Positions 51,829 through 59,096 of a stretch of DNA of 64,000 nucleotides are shown piece by piece (within the stretch, counting starts at the first letter, position 1; each line of letters opens with the position of its first letter). Location of the stretch: NCBI GenBank assembly GCA_039187815.1, contig JBCCZI010000004.1:23079-87078 (forward strand), in the 5' to 3' direction. The notes beneath the pieces are model-generated. The model worked only from the letters and a program-made list of their open reading frames with translations. It had not been told where the DNA came from and ran no database searches. Made by a program: the position numbers and the translations under genes. Source of the DNA: Thermohalobaculum sp039187815 (GTDB lineage Bacteria; Pseudomonadota; Alphaproteobacteria; Rhodobacterales; Rhodobacteraceae).

Positions 51829-52863
51829 TCAGTGCGCAACCGGGGCCGTGCTCGCCCGCTCCACCAGCGTGACGGCGCAGGCATGGCGGATGGGCGGGCT
51901 GTCCGGCGCGGCGATCCGATCGATCACGGTCTGTCCGGCGGTGGCGCCAATGGTGCGCGCTGGGATGCGCACGGTGGTCAAGGGTGGCTCGATGGCGTCG
52001 GATCCTGTGAAGTCTCCGATCGCCGCGACTGACACGTCGCCCGGTACGGCCAGACCGCAAGACATGGCCGCATAGATCACACCCTGGCCGAGGACGTCGT
52101 TGCCGCAGAGCACCGCCGTCGGGCGTTCGGACGCCTGGAACAGTCCGATGGCGGCCTCCTTGGCGCGTCCGATGTGGTAGGGCACCTTGAGGCACCAGTG
52201 CGATGGGATGCTGAGGCTCTGCGCGGTCAGCACGCCGTCGGCCCCAAGCAGGCGGTTCCGCGCCCGGTCGTTGTCTTCCACCGGTGGGAACATCGTCGCG
52301 ATCTTGCGGTGCCCGAGCCCGAGGAGATGCTGCGTCACCATCGCGCCGGCTTTGCGGTTGTCGCTGCCCACACAGGAAAGACGGGAGTCTTCGGCAAAGT
52401 TCCAGAGGGTGATCGCGGGGATGCCCTGGCTCTCGATCAGTTGATAGCTTTCCTCGGAGTGGTCGAAGCCCACCAGAGCGATCCCGTCCACCCGGTGCTC
52501 GAGCAATGTGCGGATCCCGGAATACTCTTTCTCGAGATCATAGCCATGGGAGGTGAGGAGGATCGTGAAGCCCTGCGCGGACACGGCATCCGAGAATGCC
52601 TGGACCATCTCGGCAAAGATCGCATGGTCGATTGTCGGTACAACCAGTCCAATCGTGCCGTTGCGGATGCCATGCATGGCCTGGGCCGCCCGGTTGCGGA
52701 TATAGCCGAGCCGCCGGACCGCCTCATCGATCCGCTTGCGCGTCGAGGGGCGCACCAATTCAGGGTGGTTGAAGCTGCGTGATACGGTCGAGATCGAGAC
52801 CTTTGCCACCCGCGCCACATCGACGATATCCGCTTTTTTCTCTTTCTTACCAAGAGCCTGCAT
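51829..52863 (-). CDS. LacI family transcriptional regulator
   Basis: A 344-aa LacI-type regulator from the ATG at 52863. The HTH reads IVDVARVAKVSISTVSRSFN with the hinge NRAAQAMHG, and the effector domain has GTIGLVVPTIDHAIFAEMVQ. The ribosome-binding site is weak, and longer starts within the open frame exist. It is divergent from the tctABC-sauST-like operon, with a near-palindrome (52881-52908) between the two. It most likely represses that operon and its own gene until the acid substrate or a product binds. Confidence 0.9.
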   Translation of the reverse strand: MQALGKKEKKADIVDVARVAKVSISTVSRSFNHPELVRPSTRKRIDEAVRRLGYIRNRAAQAMHGIRNGTIGLVVPTIDHAIFAEMVQAFSDAVSAQGFTILLTSHGYDLEKEYSGIRTLLEHRVDGIALVGFDHSEESYQLIESQGIPAITLWNFAEDSRLSCVGSDNRKAGAMVTQHLLGLGHRKIATMFPPVEDNDRARNRLLGADGVLTAQSLSIPSHWCLKVPYHIGRAKEAAIGLFQASERPTAVLCGNDVLGQGVIYAAMSCGLAVPGDVSVAAIGDFTGSDAIEPPLTTVRIPARTIGATAGQTVIDRIAAPDSPPIRHACAVTLVERASTAPVAH

Positions 52864-52880
52864 GGGTATGAACGCCAAAA

Positions 52881-52908
52881 ATGAAAACATTTGCAAAAGT
52901 ATTTTCAT
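52881..52908. promoter_or_regulatory. candidate LacI-type operator
   Basis: ATGAAAA (52881-52887) and TTTTCAT (52902-52908) are perfect inverted arms around a 14-base, AT-rich centre. The element lies between the divergent LacI gene and tctA, 18 bases upstream of the regulator start. The pattern and position fit an operator for that regulator. Confidence 0.55.
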
Positions 52909-52953
52909 CACCTAGGCTGTTTGGTCAAGAAAGATAAGAGGGAGGTCTCCTGC

Positions 52954-54465
52954 ATGGAGTTCCTATCCTATTTCGGGGAGGTCTTTACGCCGATCAATTT
53001 CGGCCTGCTGCTGATCGGGACGATCGGCGGGCTGATCTTGGGGGCAACGCCGGGATTGTCGCCGACCATGGCGGTGGCGCTGCTGATCCCCTTCACCTTC
53101 CAGCTCGAGCCGACACAGGGGCTGATCCTGTTGGGGGCGGCCTATACCTCGACCGTTGCCGGAGGCGCCGTCAGTGCGATCCTGTTGAGGATCCCCGGAG
53201 CGCCGGCCAATATCGCGACGACCCTGGACGGGCACACCATGGCGCAAAAGGGCGAAGGTGCCAGAGCGCTGCAGCTGTCCTTTCTCGCCTCGGCGGTCGG
53301 CGGGATCTTTGGCGTGATGCTGCTAGTCTTTCTGACGCCCGTGCTGGCGCAATGGGCTCTGGCCTTTGGGCCGTCGCATCTGTTTTGGCTGGCCATTCTG
53401 GGCGTGACGGTGATCGGGACGCTCGACAGCTCTTCGGTGGTCAAGGGGCTCTTGTCGGGCTGCATCGGGCTTTGGCTCTCGACCATCGGGTTCGACGACA
53501 TCATGGGGGCGCAGCGGTTCATCTTCCATCCCTCGCTCAGCGGCGGGATCAACGTGATCCCAGCCTTGATCGGGCTTTTCGCCATCCCACAAGTGATCGG
53601 CATGTTTGCCAAGGGGCGCACCCGGCTCGAGGCCGAGGTGCTGGAGGTCCGCCGCCATCCGATCTCGGCAGCCTTTGGCGAGCTGTCCAGGCGACTGCGC
53701 GCGCTCAGCATCGGCACGCTGACCGGCTCGGTCATCGGGCTGATCCCGGGGGTGGGCGGCCAGATCGCGGGCCTCGTGGCCTATGACCAGTCCAAAAAGT
53801 TCAGCCCGGAGCGGGAAAAATTCGGGACCGGCCACCCAGAGGGCGTGATCGCCGCGGAGTCCGCCAACAACGCCATGGTCGGGCCCTCGCTGGTGCCGCT
53901 GCTGACCCTGTCGATCCCGGGCTCGCCCACCGCGGCGGTGCTGCTGGGCGGGCTGTTGATCCACGGGATCTTCCCGGGCACAGATCTGTTCGACAACCAT
54001 CCGCATGTGGCCTGGACCTTCATCAACTCCATGCTGATCGGACAAGTGCTGATGTGCCTCTTCGGGCTCTACATCGCGGGGCTGGCGGCCTCGGTCGCGC
54101 GCATCCCCCATTCGGTGATGGCGGCGATTGTGCTGGGCCTCGCGGTCTTTGGCAGCTATTCGGTTCAGAACTCTATGGGCGATGTCTACGTGATGGCGGC
54201 GCTGGGGACGGGGATGTACTTTCTCGAGCGCTTCGGCTTTTCGGCCGCGCCACTGGTCCTTGGGCTGATCCTCGGGCCGATCGCCGAGGGGAGCTTTATC
54301 CAAGGCGCCATGATCGCCAATGCCAGCAGCGGGATCGTGCCGTATTTCTTCATGGGCACGCTTAACCTGGTGCTGATCGGCATCGTCATCGCCTCGATCG
54401 CCTATTCGGTCTGGATGGAGCTGCGGAGCCGGCGCTATACGACCAAGGACGAGGTGGCCGCATGA
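52954..54465 (+). CDS. tctA: tripartite tricarboxylate transporter, large permease
   Basis: The ATG after GGGAGG gives 503 aa with about ten to twelve membrane helices. GATPGLSPTMAVALLIPFTF and IPGAPANIATTLDGHTMAQK, with a second GVGGQIAGLVAYDQSKKFS and SIPGSPTAAVLLGG, are the duplicated TctA motifs. It forms the channel of a proton- or sodium-coupled, binding-protein-dependent transporter. Its stop overlaps tctB. The cargo is probably an acid handled by the SauS/SauT-like enzymes encoded next. Confidence 0.92.
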   Translation: MEFLSYFGEVFTPINFGLLLIGTIGGLILGATPGLSPTMAVALLIPFTFQLEPTQGLILLGAAYTSTVAGGAVSAILLRIPGAPANIATTLDGHTMAQKGEGARALQLSFLASAVGGIFGVMLLVFLTPVLAQWALAFGPSHLFWLAILGVTVIGTLDSSSVVKGLLSGCIGLWLSTIGFDDIMGAQRFIFHPSLSGGINVIPALIGLFAIPQVIGMFAKGRTRLEAEVLEVRRHPISAAFGELSRRLRALSIGTLTGSVIGLIPGVGGQIAGLVAYDQSKKFSPEREKFGTGHPEGVIAAESANNAMVGPSLVPLLTLSIPGSPTAAVLLGGLLIHGIFPGTDLFDNHPHVAWTFINSMLIGQVLMCLFGLYIAGLAASVARIPHSVMAAIVLGLAVFGSYSVQNSMGDVYVMAALGTGMYFLERFGFSAAPLVLGLILGPIAEGSFIQGAMIANASSGIVPYFFMGTLNLVLIGIVIASIAYSVWMELRSRRYTTKDEVAA

Positions 54466-54926
54466 CCGAACTGCCCCGCACCCAGCATATCATCGCCTCG
54501 GGGCTGGTCGCGCTGGTCGGCGTCTGGGTGGCCTATGTGAGCTATACCCAGCAGCCGAGCGAGGCCTTCCTGTTCCCGCGCCTGGTCTCGACGGTCTTCG
54601 TCGTGCTTGCGCTCTGGACCTTTGGCAAAGCGGTGCTGGGGCGCACCAAGGTGGGCCGGGGGCTAAGTGTCTCTGACATGCAGCGCCTTCTCCCCGGCTT
54701 GGTGGTTGCGCTGGTCTATGTGTTCTGGGCGGCCAAGGCGCTGGGCTTTTACACGGCCTCGACGCTGGCCTTCCTGATCCTGCTCAGCCTCTATGACCCG
54801 GCGCCGCATCTTGTCCCCAGGACCTGGATCCGCAGGCTGGCGCTCACGGCCGCGTTCCTGGCCGTCATGTATGGCCTGTTCGCCATGCTCCTAAATGTGT
54901 TCACACCGCGAGAGCTCATGTTCTGA
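54462..54926 (+). CDS. tctB: tripartite tricarboxylate transporter, small permease
   Basis: A 154-aa protein with four membrane helices (HIIASGLVALVGVWVAYVS, LFPRLVSTVFVVLALWTFGK, LLPGLVVALVYVFWAAKALG and the C-terminal LALTAAFLAVMYGLFAMLLN), the length and layout of TctB. It overlaps tctA by ATGA and precedes the binding protein, the standard order of the tripartite system. Confidence 0.88.
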   Translation: MTELPRTQHIIASGLVALVGVWVAYVSYTQQPSEAFLFPRLVSTVFVVLALWTFGKAVLGRTKVGRGLSVSDMQRLLPGLVVALVYVFWAAKALGFYTASTLAFLILLSLYDPAPHLVPRTWIRRLALTAAFLAVMYGLFAMLLNVFTPRELMF

Positions 54927-54968
54927 ACCGCAACAGCGGCAGATCCAACCAAAGAGAGGATATCACCC

Positions 54969-55928
54969 ATGAAGTCCCTTTTGATCGGCGCCGCCATGGC
55001 GCTTATGGCGCTGACCGGCGCCGCCACGGCCGACGAGTATCCCGAACGCCCGGTCATGCTGATGGTCAGCTACGGCGCTGGCGGTGCCACCGATTTCCAG
55101 GCCCGCATCGTGACCATGGTGGCCGGCAACGAAGACATGCTGGGCATGCCCATCGCGATCATCAACAAGCCGGGTGCGGGTGGGCGCGTCGGCTGGAACT
55201 GGTTCGCGACCCAGGCCGAAGCCGATGGCTACACGCTCGGCGCCTACAACATCCCGCACTTCATCGCGCAGTCGATCAAGGGCGGCGTTGAGTACTCTGC
55301 CGAGAGCTTCGAGCCCATCGCCAACTGGGGGGCCGATCCGGCGGTCTTTGTCGTGGCCAAGGACAGCCCGTTCAACTCGATGACCGATGTGATCGCCTGG
55401 GCCAAAGAGAACCCGGGCAAGCTGACCTTCTCGGGCGCTGGTCTGTTCGTCGGCCACCACATCGCGGCGCTGCAGCTCGAGAAGGCGGCGGATGTGAAGC
55501 TCGCCTATATCCCCAACAACAAGGGCGGCGCGGGCGCCATGAAGGCCGTGATCGCCGGCGAGGTGATGGGCGGGGTCAACAACCTCTCCGACGCCTTCCG
55601 CGCCCGCGAGGCCGGCAATGTCAAGATCCTGGGCGTCTTCGATCTCGAGCGGAACGATTTCCTGCCCGATGTGCCAACGCTCAAGGAGGAGGGCTTTGAC
55701 ATCGACAATGCCAGCGTGAACTTCCGCGGCATCATGGTGCCCAAGGACACGCCCCAGCCGGTGATTGACAAGCTGGCGGCGACCGTCCCGACCATGTTCG
55801 AGAACAAGCGCGTTAAGGGCAAGATGAAGGCCGGCGGCTCGCCGATGCACGTCATGACCCGCGACGAAGTGCTGGAGATGTGGAAGGCCCGCGAGGCCAC
55901 CTTGAAGGATCTTTTGGCTGGGCTCTGA
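54969..55928 (+). CDS. tctC: tripartite tricarboxylate transporter substrate-binding protein
   Basis: A 319-aa periplasmic binding protein with a signal peptide (MKSLLIGAAMALMALTGAAT, cut near ADE). SYGAGGATDFQARIVTMVAG and GAGGRVGWNWFATQAEADGY are the conserved TctC ligand-loop regions; the family usually binds carboxylates through the two loops. It follows tctB by 42 bases and precedes a hairpin before the dehydrogenase gene. Confidence 0.9.
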   Translation: MKSLLIGAAMALMALTGAATADEYPERPVMLMVSYGAGGATDFQARIVTMVAGNEDMLGMPIAIINKPGAGGRVGWNWFATQAEADGYTLGAYNIPHFIAQSIKGGVEYSAESFEPIANWGADPAVFVVAKDSPFNSMTDVIAWAKENPGKLTFSGAGLFVGHHIAALQLEKAADVKLAYIPNNKGGAGAMKAVIAGEVMGGVNNLSDAFRAREAGNVKILGVFDLERNDFLPDVPTLKEEGFDIDNASVNFRGIMVPKDTPQPVIDKLAATVPTMFENKRVKGKMKAGGSPMHVMTRDEVLEMWKAREATLKDLLAGL

Positions 55929-55939
55929 GCCCTGGCCGC

Positions 55940-55965
55940 GGATGGGGCGCTGAGGCGCCTCATCC
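55940..55965 (+). other. stable intergenic hairpin between tctC and dehydrogenase gene
   Basis: GGATGGGGCGC (55940-55950) pairs with GCGCCTCATCC (55955-55965) through 11 bp including one G-U around a TGAG loop. There is no T-run, so it is more likely a 3'-end stabiliser or processing element for the binding-protein part of the transcript than a terminator. Confidence 0.55.
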
Positions 55966-55984
55966 TCTAGCAGGGGATACGCCG

Positions 55985-57382
55985 ATGAACGTCCAGGACG
56001 ACCTCGCACAGATCGATGCGATCCTTGCGCGGGCCCGCATCGCCCAAGCTGCTTTTGAGCAGGGGGCGACCCAGGCTCGCTATGACCGCGCCGCCTCGGC
56101 CGCTGCCTGGGCGATCATGGAGCCCGAGCGCAATCGGGAGCTGGCGGAGCTGGCCGTCGAGACCACGGGCCTGGGCAACGCACCGGACAAAATCCTCAAA
56201 AACCATCGCAAGACGCTGGGCCTGATGCGCGACATCCAGGGCGTGCGGACGCATGGCGTGCTGAAGAACGACCCCGACACCGGGATCACCGAGATTGCGC
56301 GGCCCATCGGAGTGATCGGCGCCGTCGTGCCCTCGACCAATCCGGCGGCGACGCCCGCGAACAACATCATCAACGCGTTCAAATGTGGCAATGCAATCGT
56401 TGTTGCCCCATCGCCCAAGGGGGCCCCGACCTGCGAGCGCTTGATGGCCTACATCAAGGCCGAGCTCGCGAAGATCGGCGCGGTGCCAGATCTCGTCCAA
56501 ATGGTCCCGGCGCCGGGATCTAAGGCCAAGACCCAGCGGCTGATGGAGCTCTGCGACCGCGTCATCGCGACCGGCAGCCAGAACAATGTTGAGCGGGCGC
56601 AGACCTGTGGCACGCCGGCCGTGGCTGTGGGAGCCGGCAACGTTACTGTGATTGTGGATGAGACCGCAGATCTCGCCGATGCCGCCGACAAGATCTGCGC
56701 CTCGAAAACCTTCGATAACGCGACCTCGTGTTCCTCGGAGAACGCGCTGGTCGTGCTCGATGCCATCTGGGACGCGTTCGTCGCAGAGATGGCCCGCACC
56801 GGTGGTGTCCTGCTCGAGGACGAGGCCGGTTTGGTCGCCAATATGTGGCCGGACGGGCATCTTAGCCGGGCCGTGGTCGCGCAGGACGCGGAGAAGGCCG
56901 TTGCGGCGCTTGGCGTCGCGGTGCCCTCGGGCACCAAGTACCTGGCCGTCGAGACCACCGGGATCGGCCCGGATCACCCTCTCTCTGGCGAGAAGCTGAG
57001 CCGGGTGCTCGCGCTCTACCGGGCCCGCGATTTCGCCCACGCGCTCGAGATCACGCGCGATCTCCAGCGTCACCAGGGGGCCGGCCATTCCGTCGGTCTG
57101 CACACGGCGGAGGACGCACGGGCCATGGCGCTTGCCACTGCGGTGCCGACCTGCCGCGTGATCGTGAACCAGGCGCACTGCTTTGCAACTGGCGGGTCCT
57201 TCGACAACGGTATGCCGTTCTCGCTGTCGATGGGCTGTGGGTCCTGGGGCGGAAACTCGATCGACGACAATCTCCACTGGAGGCATTTTCTGCAGACAAC
57301 CAAGATCGTCCGGGCGATCCCGCCCCGCGAGCCGAGCTTGGATGAGATTTTCGCGGATCACTGGTCTCTCGCGGGTCGATGA
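55985..57382 (+). CDS. sauS: CoA-acylating aldehyde dehydrogenase, sulfoacetaldehyde dehydrogenase-like (SauS)
   Basis: The ATG after AGGGGA gives 465 aa of the acylating aldehyde dehydrogenase group (as in EutE, AdhE and SauS). The catalytic Cys is C249 in NATSCSSENALVV, and VIGAVVPSTNPAATPANNII and GSFDNGMPFSLSMGCGSWGG are family phrases. Together with the adjacent AMP-forming ligase gene, the pairing matches SauS/SauT, which convert sulfoacetate through sulfoacetyl-CoA to sulfoacetaldehyde. The symbol rests on this context and is not proof of substrate. Another acylating dehydrogenase for a small acid remains possible. Confidence 0.72.
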   Translation: MNVQDDLAQIDAILARARIAQAAFEQGATQARYDRAASAAAWAIMEPERNRELAELAVETTGLGNAPDKILKNHRKTLGLMRDIQGVRTHGVLKNDPDTGITEIARPIGVIGAVVPSTNPAATPANNIINAFKCGNAIVVAPSPKGAPTCERLMAYIKAELAKIGAVPDLVQMVPAPGSKAKTQRLMELCDRVIATGSQNNVERAQTCGTPAVAVGAGNVTVIVDETADLADAADKICASKTFDNATSCSSENALVVLDAIWDAFVAEMARTGGVLLEDEAGLVANMWPDGHLSRAVVAQDAEKAVAALGVAVPSGTKYLAVETTGIGPDHPLSGEKLSRVLALYRARDFAHALEITRDLQRHQGAGHSVGLHTAEDARAMALATAVPTCRVIVNQAHCFATGGSFDNGMPFSLSMGCGSWGGNSIDDNLHWRHFLQTTKIVRAIPPREPSLDEIFADHWSLAGR

Positions 57383-58863
57383 GGCTGGAGCCCGATCACC
57401 CGCCCCGCGGAACGGTCCGCGACTGGCTCGACCATCGCGCCGAGGTGGGTGGGCCGGCCATGGTCTTCCCCGAGGACGGATCGCAGCTGAGCTGGGCCGA
57501 GCTGCGGGAGGCCGCGCGGCGGGTTGCCGCGGATCTCGGCCGGCGCGGGGCGGCCAAGGGTGAGAGCATCGCCGTCATGCACCCCAATGGGCGTGCGGCG
57601 GTGGTCGCGCTCTACGCCGCGCTCTATGGCGGCTATCGAGCAACGATGATCAATCTGTCGGCCGGGCAGGATGCGATTGCCTATGCCCTCGACCATTGCA
57701 GCGCCCGGTTTGCTTTCGTCGACGAGGCGCGCTGCGCTCTGTTCGACCAGACGCGGCCCGATCGGTTGGTCAGGATTGCCGAGACCACGTCGACCACGCC
57801 CGGCCCGCTGCATGAGCTCAGCCCCGAAGACCATGCGTTGCTGATGTACACCTCGGGCACAACGGGACGGCCCAAGGGCGTGCTGCACTCCCATGCCAGC
57901 CTCTTGGCCGGGGGCTGGACGGCCGCGCTCGCGCATGCGCTGACGCCCGAGGACCGCGGGTTCTGCGTGCTGCCCATCTACCACATCAATGGGCTCTGCG
58001 TGACGGTGATGGGCGTGCTCGTCTCCGGGGGATCTCTGGCCATGTGCGCGCGGTTCTCCGCCAGCCGCTTTTGGGATCAGATCGACCAGGGGCAGGCCAC
58101 CTGGTTCTCGGTGGTGCCCACCATCATCAGCCATCTGCTCCACAGCGAGGGCGCGCCTGGCCCCGGGTCGGCGCTGCGCTTTGGCCGATCGGCCTCCTCG
58201 GCGCTGGCCGCCGAGACCCAGCGGATGTTCGAGAGCCGGTTCGGCGTCCCGATCATTGAGACCATGGGGCTGACCGAGACGGCCGCACAGATTCTGTCGA
58301 ACCCGCTGCCGCCTGGTGAGCGCAAGCTGGGCTCGCCCGGGCGCGCCTATGGCAACGAGGTCGCGATCCTGCGTCCCGATCTCAGCCTGTGCCTGGCGGA
58401 AGAGGAGGGCGAGATCGCCGTCCGCGGCCCGAATGTGATGCTCGGCTATCTCCGCAACCCCGAGGCTACGGGTGCGGCCTTTGCCGGCGGCTGGCTGCGG
58501 ACCGGCGATATCGGGCGTATGGACCACGATGGCTATGTTTTCGTCACCGGACGGCTGAAGGAGTTGATCATCAAGGGCGGCGAGAACATCGCGCCGCGGG
58601 AGATCGACGAGGTCCTCTACTCGCATCCGGATGTGGTCGAGGCCGCGGCCTTTGCCCGCAAATGCGAGAGCTATGGCGAGCGTGTCGAGGCCGCGGTTGC
58701 GGTGAAGACTGGCTCGTCAGTCACTGCCGCGGCGCTGCAAGAACTGTGCGCGAGCAGGCTTGGGTCGTTTAAGGCACCAGATGTGATCCACGTGCTGGGT
58801 GAGCTGCCAAAGGGCCCGTCCGGCAAAATACAGCGGCTACGTCTGGCAGCCCTAACGGAATGA
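57379..58863 (+). CDS. sauT: AMP-forming acyl-CoA ligase, sulfoacetate-CoA ligase-like (SauT)
   Basis: A 494-aa adenylate-forming ligase. LLMYTSGTTGRPKGVLHSHA is the AMP-binding motif, GYVFVTGRLKELIIKGGENI holds the hinge Asp/Arg and Lys region, and the terminal Lys lies in GPSGKIQRL. It would activate an acid to its CoA thioester at the expense of ATP. It overlaps the dehydrogenase gene by 4 bases and closes the operon. With the dehydrogenase, the sauST pairing fits; substrate assignment is inference from the pair and transporter. Confidence 0.72.
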   Translation: MRLEPDHPPRGTVRDWLDHRAEVGGPAMVFPEDGSQLSWAELREAARRVAADLGRRGAAKGESIAVMHPNGRAAVVALYAALYGGYRATMINLSAGQDAIAYALDHCSARFAFVDEARCALFDQTRPDRLVRIAETTSTTPGPLHELSPEDHALLMYTSGTTGRPKGVLHSHASLLAGGWTAALAHALTPEDRGFCVLPIYHINGLCVTVMGVLVSGGSLAMCARFSASRFWDQIDQGQATWFSVVPTIISHLLHSEGAPGPGSALRFGRSASSALAAETQRMFESRFGVPIIETMGLTETAAQILSNPLPPGERKLGSPGRAYGNEVAILRPDLSLCLAEEEGEIAVRGPNVMLGYLRNPEATGAAFAGGWLRTGDIGRMDHDGYVFVTGRLKELIIKGGENIAPREIDEVLYSHPDVVEAAAFARKCESYGERVEAAVAVKTGSSVTAAALQELCASRLGSFKAPDVIHVLGELPKGPSGKIQRLRLAALTE

Positions 58864-58883
58864 TAGGCGGGCTCTATCACAAT

Positions 58884-58905
58884 ACTGACCGGTCGAAAGG
58901 TCAGT
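58884..58905 (+). terminator. possible terminator hairpin after the sauT-like gene
   Basis: ACTGACC (58884-58890) and GGTCAGT (58899-58905) form a 7-bp stem with an 8-base loop just after the stop. A run of five T follows only after a further 11 bases, so it is a weak candidate for the operon end. Confidence 0.3.
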
Positions 58906-59096
58906 GCTGCAGCCAGTTTTTCTGGATCAATTTTCAGTTTATTGATAAGTTTACACACTGTGATGATCTGGCCCGGCAAATGGAGCCGAGGCCCGCGCCA
59001 AGGAACTAGACAAGCGGCGGGATCTATGCAGGCTCGCCCGAGGTTCGAATGATCTGTGGTGGGCGGGATCACAGATGTGTGGTGGGACCGTAGAGG

